Below are positions 1 through 8,001 of a stretch of DNA of 64,000 nt, piece after piece. Numbering within the stretch: position 1 is the stretch's first letter; the number at the start of each line of letters is the position of its first letter. Source of the stretch: Candidatus Amarobacter glycogenicus (GTDB taxonomy: Bacteria > Chloroflexota > Dehalococcoidia > Tepidiformales > Tepidiformaceae); the NCBI GenBank assembly GCA_016719395.1, contig JADJZF010000004.1, forward strand, positions 62,001 to 126,000, given 5' to 3'. The notes under the pieces were generated by a model. It saw nothing but the letters and a program-made list of their open reading frames with translations, was not told where the DNA came from and did not search any database. The translations under genes and the position numbers were made by a program.

Positions 1-189
1 CCGCTGAGAGAAGGGCCAGCCCACTGGCGCATCTTCCAGCGAATTGCCGACTCTGCCGGCATCTCCCGTGGGGACCTTACCGAGGCCTACCTCGCGGCTT
101 TCGCCATCGAACACGATGCCACCTTCGTTACCTTCGACCGCGGTTTCGCGCGCTTCCCCGGGCTGAAAGTGCTCATCCCTGCCCTCTGA
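1..189 (+). CDS. VapC-type PIN-domain toxin, C-terminal part
   Basis: The window opens inside a reading frame of 62 codons ending at TGA 187-189. The visible end reads like the last third of a PIN-domain ribonuclease: a helix with LTEAYLAAFAIEHDATFVTF, then DRGFARFPGL and a short hydrophobic end. In the VapC family this carries the last acidic metal-binding positions (the D of TFD) that cleave RNA. The N-terminal catalytic Asp and any VapB partner lie outside the window, so activity and pairing cannot be judged. It could also be an orphan PIN protein. Confidence 0.8.
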   Translation, partial: PLREGPAHWRIFQRIADSAGISRGDLTEAYLAAFAIEHDATFVTFDRGFARFPGLKVLIPAL

Positions 190-228
190 ACCTCTCTCTC
201 TAACACGGTCCGGATGGGCTCCCGGCAC

Positions 229-1047
229 TTACTTCGGGGGCCGGATCCGGAAGATCGTGGTGTGTCGAAGCCGCGCGCACTCCGTCCCGTCTTCCGCCAG
301 GAGCGAGCCATCCACTTCGGCCATGTGGTGGCCGTTCTGCTCGTACGCCCGCAGGAACGTGCCTGCCACTGTGAACGTCTGGCCCGCCCTCGCGGGCGCG
401 AGGTGCTGCACCTGGGTGCGCACGTGGATAGCGGGGCCGTAGGTGTACGAGTGCTTCACCAGCGGGGTCATCCGCGCCGCTATCCATCCTGGATGGACGA
501 GACAGGATGCCCCGGCGAACCGGGACGACTCGTCCAACTGCTTTTGCCTGGCATAGGCGCCCGCATCCTCGACCGAGAATGGGACGGGCATGGGGCGCAG
601 TTCCGTCATCTCCGGGGCCGTCTCCAGGGTGAGGATCTCGACTGTTTCGGGGCGCGGCTCGGCTGCGCGGCGACCTGTCTCCGTGAGTTCGGTGAACCAC
701 GCCGCCCGGCCCAGCCCCGCCGTCCCGTCAATCGCCGCGGCGCCCTCGGGGTTCAGCATCTTCAGCTCCGCCTCGCCACCGTCGCATGCCACGCGCGCGG
801 TCATCAGGTCGCCCGGGAAGACGGGACGCCGGAAACGCACATCGGCCCAACCATCAGAGAGCCAGCGTTCGCCGAAGACTTCTAGCAGCGGCGGAGTAAA
901 CCACCCGTAGACGGTCACGCCGCCGACGAGCGCCGCCCGGAAGCCGTATTGCCCGGCCACCTCGGTCGAGTGGATCGGGTTCGAGATCGTCGGGCTGTCC
1001 TCGCCATCGAGGAACGCCAGGATTGTTCGTTCAGCGGTCTGCTGCAT
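229..1047 (-). CDS. MaoC-like hot-dog dehydratase/hydratase family protein
   Basis: About 272 residues. Residues 20-150 look like an N-terminal MaoC/FAS1-type hot-dog domain (IHSTEVAGQYGFRAALVGG, then RFRRPVFPGDLMTARV). The second half has a related fold with HVRTQVQHLAPARAGQTF and ends HTTIFRIRPP. Such proteins hydrate or dehydrate acyl-CoA or bind CoA thioesters; the substrate here is unknown. I prefer the ATG at 1047 because GGGAGG lies a few bases upstream; an in-frame ATG at 1065 is also possible. It overlaps the end of the upstream GNAT gene by 17 bp, suggesting co-transcription. Confidence 0.75.
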   Translation of the reverse strand: MQQTAERTILAFLDGEDSPTISNPIHSTEVAGQYGFRAALVGGVTVYGWFTPPLLEVFGERWLSDGWADVRFRRPVFPGDLMTARVACDGGEAELKMLNPEGAAAIDGTAGLGRAAWFTELTETGRRAAEPRPETVEILTLETAPEMTELRPMPVPFSVEDAGAYARQKQLDESSRFAGASCLVHPGWIAARMTPLVKHSYTYGPAIHVRTQVQHLAPARAGQTFTVAGTFLRAYEQNGHHMAEVDGSLLAEDGTECARLRHTTIFRIRPPK

Positions 1048-1492
1048 TGGGGCCTCCCATGCCATCTGGTAGTGCGTATCGGTTCTGGCCCGTTTCCCGA
1101 AAGCCGAGCCGTTCGTAAAGCCGTCGCGCCGGGTTCACCTTCAGTACCTGGAGCGTCGCTCCGAGCCCGCGCGCCGAGGCATCGCGTTGGACTTCGCGCA
1201 GGATAGCCGAACCGGCGCCGAGACCCTGGAAACGGGGATGGATCTCGATGTTCCCGACCCAGATGCTCCCGGGCCGCTCCGCGAGGTCCAGGAAGCCTGC
1301 GAGCTCGCCGTCCACCAGGATGGCCTGCCGTCCCGGTGGCCACGAATCCGCCCAGAACGGACGCTGGAAAACCTCGTCCCAGGCGCCCCATTTCGCGGCC
1401 ACGTACCGCTCCATTGCCGCCCGGTGGATCGCGTACAGCGCCTCGGATTCCTCTCTCCGCGCCGGCCGCAGCCCATACCCCGGCACGCCCAT
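1031..1492 (-). CDS. GNAT-family N-acetyltransferase
   Basis: A 153-residue protein with the GNAT core in order: beta strands around GELAGFLDLAERPGSIWVGN, then the acetyl-CoA loop motif HPRFQGLGAGSAILREV (family pattern Q/RxxGxG/A), then ARGLGATLQVLKVNPARRLY and ERLGFRETG, the usual end of the fold. It would transfer an acetyl group from acetyl-CoA to an amine; the substrate cannot be predicted. It lies just upstream of, and overlaps, the MaoC-like gene on the same strand. Confidence 0.85.
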   Translation of the reverse strand: MGVPGYGLRPARREESEALYAIHRAAMERYVAAKWGAWDEVFQRPFWADSWPPGRQAILVDGELAGFLDLAERPGSIWVGNIEIHPRFQGLGAGSAILREVQRDASARGLGATLQVLKVNPARRLYERLGFRETGQNRYALPDGMGGPNAADR

Positions 1493-1548
1493 CGCTGCGC
1501 CTCCGCCTTGCTCCCACTAAGCTGTGGGCACTTCGTGGAGGAATCCTA

Positions 1549-1845
1549 ATGGCAACGCCCGATTTTCGCGTGATCTCGACCGATGACGGCGATGGCGTCA
1601 CCTACACCTGCGGTTGTCCGTGTGTCCCGACGGCTCTCCCCGCCGCCGATGGCTCGCCCGGGCACGAGCACTGCTGTTGCGGCAAGGTGCACTTTGTCGG
1701 CGCCGGCGCCCGTTCGGCCCTCGAAAGCTACCTCGCCGAACGCAAGGCAAGCCGCAAGCGCGAGCCCGAATACGAAGTCGGCGCTACCGCCGTCACCGTT
1801 GGGGGCGCCCCCCGCGAGGTCGCCTGGGCCTTCCCCAAGGAGTGA
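1549..1845 (+). CDS. Small Cys/His-rich protein
   Basis: A 98-residue protein of unknown function, preceded by GGAGGA six bases before the ATG. Residues 20-48 hold a dense cluster: CGCPCVP and then HEHCCCGKVHFVG, giving six Cys and three His, which could bind zinc or another metal. The rest is charged, with ERKASRKREPEYEVG. Its stop overlaps the GTG start of the following NeuD-like acetyltransferase by 3 bases, so the two are probably translated together. I do not recognise a named family. Confidence 0.7.
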   Translation: MATPDFRVISTDDGDGVTYTCGCPCVPTALPAADGSPGHEHCCCGKVHFVGAGARSALESYLAERKASRKREPEYEVGATAVTVGGAPREVAWAFPKE

Positions 1846-2468
1846 CCAGTCCCGTTTACGTCATCCTCGGGCCCGGTGGACAGGGCCGGGACGTCATCGA
1901 TGCCCTCATCGCCGCCGGTCGTACTGTCGCCGGGGCTTTCGATGACGACAACCCACCGCTCCCGGCGGGCGTGCCGCTCCTCGGCGGCCTCGATTCCTGG
2001 CGCTCGAAGCTCGCCGCGGGCGTCGAATTCATGCCGGCAATGGGTAACCCCACCCAGCGCGCGGAGCTGGCCGCCGCGATCGTCATCGGCGGTGGCCGCC
2101 TCGCTTCGGCCATCCACCCCGCGGCCGTCGTCAGTCCCCGGGCCAGTGTCGGGCCGGGCGTCTTCCTCGGCGCCGGCGTCGTGGTCGCGCCCGAGGCGGT
2201 CATTGGTGATCTGACCTTCCTGAATGCGCTCTGCTCGGTCGACCACGATTGCCAGCTGGGCACCGCCGTCCAGGTCAGTCCCGGCGTCATCCTCCCTGGC
2301 GGCGTCCACATCGGCGATAGCGCATTCATCGGCGCCGGCGCCGTCGTCTTGCCGGGGCGTCACATTGGCGCTGGCGCGGTCGTCGGCGCGGGTTCGGTGG
2401 TGATCCACGATGTTCCGGAGGGCGTCACCGTCGCCGGAAACCCGGCGCGCGAGATCAAGAGGTCCTGA
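1842..2468 (+). CDS. NeuD/PglD-like left-handed beta-helix acetyltransferase
   Basis: About 208 residues. It starts with a nucleotide-binding-like strand, VYVILGPGGQGRDVIDALIA, typical of the NeuD/PglD Rossmann-like N-terminal domain. From about residue 90 it has hexapeptide repeats (SAIHPAAVVSPRASVGPGVF, GAGVVVAPEAVIG, IGAGAVVGAGSVV) forming a left-handed helix, and ends VAGNPAREIKRS. The family O- or N-acetylates sugars; VDHDCQLG supplies the usual catalytic His. The GTG start overlaps the upstream stop. No sugar-pathway genes are adjacent, so the substrate is open. Confidence 0.85.
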   Translation: MTSPVYVILGPGGQGRDVIDALIAAGRTVAGAFDDDNPPLPAGVPLLGGLDSWRSKLAAGVEFMPAMGNPTQRAELAAAIVIGGGRLASAIHPAAVVSPRASVGPGVFLGAGVVVAPEAVIGDLTFLNALCSVDHDCQLGTAVQVSPGVILPGGVHIGDSAFIGAGAVVLPGRHIGAGAVVGAGSVVIHDVPEGVTVAGNPAREIKRS

Positions 2469-3238
2469 TCGCGGGCGAACCCTGCTCTCTGGTGCGCTGG
2501 TGCTCCCGGATAGCCTCGAGCATCGTCGGCAACAGCACGAGCGCCCGTGTCCGCTGCCCGCTCACGGTCGTGTGAACGCCATCGCGCAGGTAATCATCGT
2601 CCGATTGTTCCGCTGCGGGCGACCAGAAGAAATGCCGCTCGAGGCTTTTCCGCTTCCACTCCGAGTTGAACTCATCGAGGATGCGGACGTACTCGGGTTC
2701 TGCTGACGGACCAGGGATGAAGGCCGCGGCGACTCGCGCACCACGACGGTGACGTCCTCCTGCTGTGCCAGGAACCGGTAGACCGCCTCGAACGTGCGCT
2801 CCACCTGCTCTCGTGTCAGGTCGGGCCGCGCACCGATGAACCTGTGCGCGATCCTGCGCGACAAGCGGTTTATCCGTCCCGCCCTGCCGGCCGTCGATGG
2901 CCTGGTGGTCCGCTTCTCGACCCATCGCGCCATTCTCCCGATGCGCACGCCGAACAGCTCGTTGATCCGGTTCTCCACGCGGGCGGTTGCAAAGTCGTAC
3001 GGGCTCGGCAGGATATTTACCACATCCGGCCGAACCTCCTCGAACATCCTGCGGAGATACTCGGTGGGGTCCCGGCCGTCCGGGTTGAGCCGCCGCACTT
3101 CGAGCGTCACTTCCTCTCCCAGCCGCGCTCCAACTCGTCCCGCAGGTGGTACGGCCACGCCTGGTCGCCGCTCTCGAGCGCGTGGCCGAAGACGACGCTA
3201 CGGCCGAGGACGAGCACGGCGACTACCATGTCCGGCAT
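2455..3238 (-). pseudogene. SGNH/GDSL-like hydrolase, two frameshifts
   Basis: One protein is spread over three frames on the minus strand. It begins MPDMVVAVLVLGRSVVFGHA near 3238, which matches the block I strand of SGNH hydrolases, except that the usual GDS is GRS here. It shifts frame near 3115 into VTLEVRRLNPDGR and PDVVNILPSPYDF, and again near 2735 into FIPGPSAEPEYVRILDEFN, ending DDYLRDGVHTTVSGQR, which carries the block V Asp-x-x-His-type region. Either this is a decayed gene or two indels and one substitution are sequencing errors. It converges with the acetyltransferase and overlaps its end. Confidence 0.6.
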
Positions 3239-3306
3239 CGTGACAGGCGGCCCGGCCGCTGACAAACACCCTTGAAACGAGGGTGCGGTGCTCGCCTGAC
3301 TCCCCT

Positions 3307-3777
3307 TCAGCGCCTCGCTTCCGCGACGAACGCCTCCAATGCCCGGCCCACCGCCTCCTGGACCGCCGCATGCTCCGCCACCTCGGGGCCGATCTGCCAC
3401 TCAGAGACGCCCGTCTGCAATACCAGCACGCGCATCGCCTTCTGGTACGGGAAGAGGCTCTTCCCCCACTCCAGAGCCCGCACACCAACAACATCCTCGA
3501 ACGCCACCGAGCCTCGTTGCGGGCCGCGCACAAATTCGAGCCGGTTGGGATAGACATGGAGAAGCGGCCACTTCGAAGCCATGCGCCAGTACTGCGCGAA
3601 TCCCGCCCCGGCAAGTGCCCCGGTCGCCACACCCGCGATGATGAGCGCCATGTCGGGCGCGAGCAGGCCCGCCAGCATCACCAGCAGACCGAGCAACCCG
3701 ACCAGGAGGAATCCCATCGCCCCGCGCCCGTGGATCGGCGCGACGTAGCCAGTGGCGATTGGCTCGGTGTTCTCCAT
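3307..3777 (-). CDS. Small integral membrane protein with C-terminal PH-like domain
   Basis: A 156-residue protein. Two hydrophobic helices occupy residues 20-62 (MGFLLVGLLGLLVMLAGLL and MALIIAGVATGALAGAGF). The cytoplasmic part contains short strands WPLLHVYPNRLEFVRG and EDVVGVRALEW, then VLVLQTGVSEWQIGPE, resembling bacterial PH-like (bPH/YcxB-type) membrane-associated domains, and ends in a helix. No enzyme motif is visible, so function is unknown. Confidence 0.65.
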   Translation of the reverse strand: MENTEPIATGYVAPIHGRGAMGFLLVGLLGLLVMLAGLLAPDMALIIAGVATGALAGAGFAQYWRMASKWPLLHVYPNRLEFVRGPQRGSVAFEDVVGVRALEWGKSLFPYQKAMRVLVLQTGVSEWQIGPEVAEHAAVQEAVGRALEAFVAEARR

Positions 3778-3847
3778 CAGTCCAGCATGGTGCCGTCTTC
3801 TGTGCCTGCGCGCACTGGCGCTGGGGCCCCTCGACGATCGGGCTGGC

Positions 3848-4060
3848 CTATGCCGAAGCGTTCAGGCGCGTCCCGATGTTGGGGTCCAGCAGCGAAAGCA
3901 GCGCCACGGCGGCCGCCTTTTGCGCATCCATCCCCTTCTTGACGGCGATGAACGCCAGCGCGTCCCCGGGACTCTGGATGCTTTCGGGCAGACTCGTCGA
4001 AACAGGCGGAATGTTCACGCCTTGGCTATCGGCCGCTCCCGCCTGCCCCGAGAGTGCCAT
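3848..4060 (-). CDS. YjfB-like putative motility protein
   Basis: A 70-residue frame. Its second half, IAVKKGMDAQKAAAVALLSL then LDPNIGTRLNASA, matches the pattern of the YjfB family of small putative motility proteins: a VxKKxMD helix followed by an alanine-rich helix and a short end containing N-x-G-x-x-x-N/D. Function in the family is not established. The ATG at 4060 is chosen over an upstream GTG at 4072; neither has a clear ribosome site. The two chemoreceptors at 20.4 and 24.8 kb fit a motile host. Confidence 0.5.
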   Translation of the reverse strand: MALSGQAGAADSQGVNIPPVSTSLPESIQSPGDALAFIAVKKGMDAQKAAAVALLSLLDPNIGTRLNASA

Positions 4061-4144
4061 GTCGGTGAACACCGTTGCCCCCTTGGCCGGTCAGTCCGAA
4101 ATGCTGGCAACTACTCCCTTCCCCCTCTCCCTATAATCCCGCCC

Positions 4145-5041
4145 ATGAGCACCTTCGAACACATAGAAATCGATCGAGTCGGCACTGACGGCCGCGTCGC
4201 GCGCGTCACCCTGAACCGCCCGGAGAAGATGAACTCTCTCTCGCAGGAACTCCTCTTCGAGTTCAGCGATGCCCTCCACGACCTCGAGGCCGATGAGTCC
4301 GCCCGCGTCATCATCGTGCGCGGCGCCGGGCGCACCTTCAGTGCCGGGTACGACCTCGCGCCTGCCCGCGGCGGCGCCGATGCCGTTGTCCGGCGTTACC
4401 GCGGCGTCGATGACCAGCGCCGGCGCCTCCTCATGGGCACTCGCACCGGCATGCAACAGATCACCGACATCCACATGTACTTCTGGAACATGGCCAAGGT
4501 CACGATCGCCCAGGTCCATGGCTACGCCCTCGCCGGCGGCTGCGAACTCGCCATGATGGCAGACCTTGTGGTTGCCGCCGAAGATGCCCAGTTCGGCCAC
4601 CCTGGCCTCCGCGGGCTCGGCACCAGCCGCACTGGTGTCATCTGGCCCCTCGTCATCGGCATGCGTAAAGCGAAGGAGCTCTACTACACCGGCGACTCCA
4701 TCAGCGGCGCCGAAGCCGAACGCATTGGCATGATCAACTATGCCTGGCCGAAAGAAGACCTGGAGTCCCACGCCATAGGCCTCGCCGACCGCCTCGCGAA
4801 CGCCACCGCCGATCACCTCGCAATCCTCAAGCTCAATATGAACCGTTTCTACGAGAACATGGGCATCTACAGCTCGGTCCGCAGTTCCACCGATATGGAT
4901 GCGATGGCCCAGATGACCAGCTTCAGCTACGCGTGGCAGGACAAGATGCGCGAGAGCAACGAGGCCGGCACCGGCCTCAAGGGCGCGCTCGACTGGCGCG
5001 AAGGCATGTACCGCAAGCCCACCCCGGGATTGAAGCGGTGA
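4145..5041 (+). CDS. Enoyl-CoA hydratase/isomerase (crotonase) family protein
   Basis: 298 residues. It has the crotonase motifs ARVTLNRPEKMNSLS, VIIVRGAGRTFSAGYDLAP (first oxyanion-hole strand), VHGYALAGGCELAMMADLVV (second oxyanion hole) and AQFGHPGLRGLG. The C-terminal trimerisation helices follow. The usual second catalytic Glu region reads GLRGLGTSRTG, so which reaction (hydration, isomerisation, decarboxylation) it performs is uncertain. The stop overlaps the GTG of the LLM oxidoreductase, indicating an operon for acyl-CoA or related degradation. Confidence 0.9.
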   Translation: MSTFEHIEIDRVGTDGRVARVTLNRPEKMNSLSQELLFEFSDALHDLEADESARVIIVRGAGRTFSAGYDLAPARGGADAVVRRYRGVDDQRRRLLMGTRTGMQQITDIHMYFWNMAKVTIAQVHGYALAGGCELAMMADLVVAAEDAQFGHPGLRGLGTSRTGVIWPLVIGMRKAKELYYTGDSISGAEAERIGMINYAWPKEDLESHAIGLADRLANATADHLAILKLNMNRFYENMGIYSSVRSSTDMDAMAQMTSFSYAWQDKMRESNEAGTGLKGALDWREGMYRKPTPGLKR

Positions 5042-5982
5042 AAGGCCTGCTCATCGGGGTCCACTCCACCGCCTCCACCGCCCAGAAGACCGTCGACGCC
5101 ATCATCGCCGCCGAAAAGGCCGGCATCCAGTGCTCGTGGCTCACGGTCGGCGGTGTCGCCCCAGACCCGTTCGCTATCTTCGGCGCGGCCGCCCAGCACA
5201 CCAGGACCATCAAGTTCGGCACCTCGATTGTGCCGACCTTCCCCCGCCATCCGCTCGCCATGGCCCAGGGCGCGCTCGCGGTCGATTCGCTCGCCCCCGG
5301 CCGGATGCGCCTCGGTGTTGGCCCCAGCCACAAACCGGCGATCGAAGGCACCTGGGGCATCCCGTTCGAGCGCCCACTCCAGCACCTGCGCGAATACCTG
5401 ACTATCCTCCGGGGCATCCTCGAAACGGGCGCCGTCAACTTCGAAGGCAAACGACTCACGGCCCGTGCCCAGATCGCCGGCCCCACCCGGGTCACGGTCA
5501 TGGCCTCGGCCCTGCGCATCAACGGCTTCCGCCTCGTGGGCGAACTCGCCGATGGCGCGATCTCCTGGAACTGCCCGCTGCCTTACCTCCGCGACGTTGC
5601 CATCCCGGCGCTCAAGGAAGGCGCGGCCAGGGCGGGACGCCCTGCCCCGCCACTGGTCGCCCATGTCCCCGTCGTCGTCTCCGAAGATGAGGCAGCCGTC
5701 CGCGAAGGAGCTCGCCGGCAGATCGGCTTCTACCCGCGCGTCCCGTTTTACTCCCAGATGCTCCAGGACGCTGGCTTCCCCGAAGCGAAAGACGGGGAAC
5801 TCAGCGACCGCATGGTCGATGCCCTCGTCATCCACGGCTCCGCTTCGCGAGTGAAGGACCGTCTCCGCTCGCTGCCGGAATTCGGCGCCAGCGAACTCCT
5901 CGCCATGCCCATCCTGCCGCCCGGCGACACCGGAGCCATGGAGCGCACGCTGGAGACGCTGGGGGAACTCGCCCGGGAGTAG
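5038..5982 (+). CDS. LLM-class flavin-dependent (F420/FMN) oxidoreductase
   Basis: 314 residues starting at GTG 5038, overlapping the crotonase stop. It has the luciferase-like monooxygenase barrel pattern: AEKAGIQCSWLTVGGVAPDP, TRTIKFGTSIVPTFPRHPLA, LAPGRMRLGVGPSHKP, then LREYLTILRGIL and ELADGAISWNCPL. Members use F420H2 or FMNH2 to reduce or oxygenate small molecules. Coupling to a crotonase suggests a catabolic step, but substrate and cofactor cannot be read from sequence. Confidence 0.88.
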   Translation: MKGLLIGVHSTASTAQKTVDAIIAAEKAGIQCSWLTVGGVAPDPFAIFGAAAQHTRTIKFGTSIVPTFPRHPLAMAQGALAVDSLAPGRMRLGVGPSHKPAIEGTWGIPFERPLQHLREYLTILRGILETGAVNFEGKRLTARAQIAGPTRVTVMASALRINGFRLVGELADGAISWNCPLPYLRDVAIPALKEGAARAGRPAPPLVAHVPVVVSEDEAAVREGARRQIGFYPRVPFYSQMLQDAGFPEAKDGELSDRMVDALVIHGSASRVKDRLRSLPEFGASELLAMPILPPGDTGAMERTLETLGELARE

Positions 5983-5992
5983 CCGTTACGAC

Positions 5993-6040
5993 GCTGATGT
6001 CTCCTTTGATGTCTGATATGATGTCGCTGGAGACATCAGC
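5993..6040 (+). promoter_or_regulatory. mazEF promoter and operator array
   Basis: A perfect 12-bp inverted repeat, GCTGATGTCTCC (5993-6004) and GGAGACATCAGC (6029-6040), ends exactly before the antitoxin ATG at 6041. Inside it the half-site GATGTC recurs in direct orientation at 5996, 6008 and 6020 (12-bp spacing) and once inverted at 6031-6037. A -10-like TATGAT is at 6017-6022, and the right arm contains the GGAG ribosome site. Occupation by the antitoxin would therefore block both transcription and translation start signals. Confidence 0.8.
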
Positions 6041-6352
6041 ATGAGCATCGCCCCGCACCTTTCTTCAGGCCCGCTTCGTCGGATTACGATCAGCGTTCCA
6101 GGGGATCTCGTTGCTGTTTTGGATTCCCAGGTCGCTGCCGGTGCGGCGACAAGCCGCACAGAGCTGATCAACCAGGCAATCGTCCAGGAGCTTCGGCGGC
6201 TCCGCCGCGCCGGGATCGATGCCCAGATTCTCGCCGCGGCAACCGATCCCGCATTCGCCGATTCGGACAACGAGTTGGCCATGGAGTTTGAGTCATCGGA
6301 CCGTGAGTCCTGGGAATTGCTGGGTGACCTGGATCGGGGCCGGACCAGGTGA
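6041..6352 (+). CDS. MazE-like ribbon-helix-helix antitoxin
   Basis: 103 residues. Residues 12-55 read RRITISVPGDLVAVLDSQVA then SRTELINQAIVQELRRLRR, the beta strand plus two helices of a ribbon-helix-helix DNA-binding domain. The acidic tail (SDNELAMEFESSDRESWELL) is the expected toxin-binding region. It overlaps the GTG of the MazF gene by 4 bases. It likely represses its own promoter through the 5993-6040 palindrome. Confidence 0.85.
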   Translation: MSIAPHLSSGPLRRITISVPGDLVAVLDSQVAAGAATSRTELINQAIVQELRRLRRAGIDAQILAAATDPAFADSDNELAMEFESSDRESWELLGDLDRGRTR

Positions 6353-6687
6353 ACCGGGGAGACGTCTACCTCGCGCGGCACGACCCGGTTGAGGGTTCGG
6401 AGCAGGGTGGAGTCCGCCCCGTCGTAATCGTCTCCCGGAACTCGCTAAATGCCTCCCGCGAACACGTGATCGCCGTTCCTTTCACTCGGACCGTGTTACC
6501 CCGGCCGCTGCCGACCCATGTCGCGGTCCCAGCGGGAAGCGGCGGGCTTCGCAGCGAGTCTGTCGCGAGGGCGGAACATGTTCGCGTCATGGCGAAGTCC
6601 CGTTTGGTTGAGCGTTGGGGCACCCTTGATCCTGCCGCGATGGCTGAAGTCGAGGAGGCCCTCCGCATCGCCCTCGCCCTCGACTGA
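6349..6687 (+). CDS. mazF: MazF/PemK-family endoribonuclease toxin
   Basis: 112 residues from GTG 6349. It begins with the family signature MNRGDVYLARHDP, followed by EQGGVRPVVIVSRNSLN and HVIAVPFTRT, the conserved SH3-like barrel strands of MazF/PemK, and ends with a helix AAMAEVEEALRIALAL. The family cleaves mRNA at short sequence motifs. The overlap with the RHH antitoxin and the operator upstream make a complete type II module. All core motifs are intact. Confidence 0.9.
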   Translation: MNRGDVYLARHDPVEGSEQGGVRPVVIVSRNSLNASREHVIAVPFTRTVLPRPLPTHVAVPAGSGGLRSESVARAEHVRVMAKSRLVERWGTLDPAAMAEVEEALRIALALD

Positions 6688-6693
6688 CCACCG

Positions 6694-6900
6694 TCATTCG
6701 TCGCTTGCCAGCCTGCCCGCCGCTATACCCACGAACACCCCGAGCAACGTTTCGATGACATGTGTCAGGGTCGTCGCCACCTCCGCATTTCCCTCCAGCG
6801 CCCCGAGCACAACGAGACCGGCCAGCGATAACAACAAGGCCGCCGCCAGCACGCTCACGATGATCGATACGAGCCGGCCGACCGGCACTTCCTCGCTCAT
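6694..6900 (-). CDS. Two-helix small membrane protein
   Basis: 68 residues from ATG 6900, which overlaps the stop of the upstream 53-residue gene by 4 bases (ATGA). Two hydrophobic helices are visible: VSIIVSVLAAALLLSLAGLV at 11-30 and TLLGVFVGIAAGRLA near the end, linked by an acidic turn LGALEGNAEVATT. Size and topology are compatible with a holin-like or small transporter-accessory protein, but no family is recognised. It converges with mazF, 6 bp away. Confidence 0.55.
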   Translation of the reverse strand: MSEEVPVGRLVSIIVSVLAAALLLSLAGLVVLGALEGNAEVATTLTHVIETLLGVFVGIAAGRLASDE

Positions 6901-7058
6901 AAGGCACGGACCTTTCCGCTCTGGCGGTCGATCGCCGCCCGCTTCCCAAGTCCGGTCAGCCCCAGCCCGAGAAGGCCAATGGCCGCCCGCAACAACGTCC
7001 TCGCTGCGAGCAGGGACGCAGGCGACGGCGACGTGCCCGCGCGCGGAATGACTGCCAT
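6897..7058 (-). CDS. 53-residue single-helix membrane peptide
   Basis: This short gene starts at ATG 7058 behind a strong ribosome site (GGAGG, 8 bases upstream of the ATG). It reads MAVIPRAGTSPSPASLLAAR, then a hydrophobic segment LLRAAIGLLGLGLTGLGKRA and a basic tail ending KVRAL. Its TGA overlaps the ATG of the 68-residue membrane protein. The ribosome site and the translational coupling are the best evidence that it is real. Function is unknown. Confidence 0.5.
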   Translation of the reverse strand: MAVIPRAGTSPSPASLLAARTLLRAAIGLLGLGLTGLGKRAAIDRQSGKVRAL

Positions 7059-7243
7059 TTCTTACTACCTCCAAACGTCGTGAGGTCACCATCCCTCCCG
7101 GCGAGCGAAGCAAGCAGTGCGTCGTGGCAGTACGTCAGCGTTTGGCGTGGCCGGACCTGATCGCCTTCACCGGTCTGCGGGCCTGCCCGAGGGCCGCTCC
7201 TCCTCCACAGAAGACACGGCCCTGCCACGCCGCCTGGTCGAAC

Positions 7244-7954
7244 CTAGCTGAACGCCATCCGCTCGCGTTTCATACTCACCCAGCTGTTCGTCCCGATGAC
7301 GACGTGGTCCTCGACATCGAGGTCGAGGATCTTCCCCGCGGCGATGAACGCCTTCGTCGTGGAGATGTCCTGCGGGCTTGGCCGCGGGTCGCCCGAAGGG
7401 TGGTTGTGCGCGAGGACCACCGACGGCGCATCCAGGATGATCGCCTCGCGGAAGACCTCCGCCGGGCGCAGGCCCACCATGTTCGCCGAGCCGCTCACCA
7501 CCGCGTTTAGCCCTCCGAGCAGGCGGCCGCGGGTATCCAGCGCCAGGCAGTACAACTCCTCTTTGCGCGCGCCCATGAGCCTCGGGCCGAGGAGCGCATA
7601 CACCCGTTCGGGCGTTCGCAGGTCGGGGCGTTCGGCGGGGCTCAAGGCCTGCGCCCGCTTTCCGAGTTCTATCGCGGCTGCAACCTGCGCTGCCTTCGCG
7701 GGCCCCAGCCCCTTCGCCCGCTGCAGCGCCTTCGGGCCGGCCCTCAGCAGGCCATCCATGCCCCCGAAGGTATCGATCAGCCCGCGGGCCATGTCGACAA
7801 CGTTCTCTCCCGCCAGCCCCGAGCGCAGGATGATCGCGAGCAACTCCGCATCGCTCAGGGTTTCGGCGCCGTGTTCGAGCAGCCGCTCGCGCGGGCGCTC
7901 ATCGCCCGCCCAATCGCGAATCGAACGGTAGGCTCGGGATCCCGGTTCGGACAT
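7244..7954 (-). CDS. radC: RadC-family JAB/MPN metalloprotein
   Basis: 236 residues. The N-terminal half has helix-hairpin-helix character (LSDAELLAIILRSGLAG, KALQRAKGLGPAKAAQVAAA). The C-terminal half carries the JAMM zinc motif AHNHPSGDPRPSPQD and the upstream glutamate in RPAEVFREAI. The family is widespread; a direct role in DNA repair is doubted, and its biochemical function is unresolved. The protein is full length with all metal ligands. Confidence 0.93.
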   Translation of the reverse strand: MSEPGSRAYRSIRDWAGDERPRERLLEHGAETLSDAELLAIILRSGLAGENVVDMARGLIDTFGGMDGLLRAGPKALQRAKGLGPAKAAQVAAAIELGKRAQALSPAERPDLRTPERVYALLGPRLMGARKEELYCLALDTRGRLLGGLNAVVSGSANMVGLRPAEVFREAIILDAPSVVLAHNHPSGDPRPSPQDISTTKAFIAAGKILDLDVEDHVVIGTNSWVSMKRERMAFS

Positions 7955-8001
7955 CGCGCCGAATTGTAGAGGCTAATCGCCAGAATGCCGCGACGCGGTT
8001 G

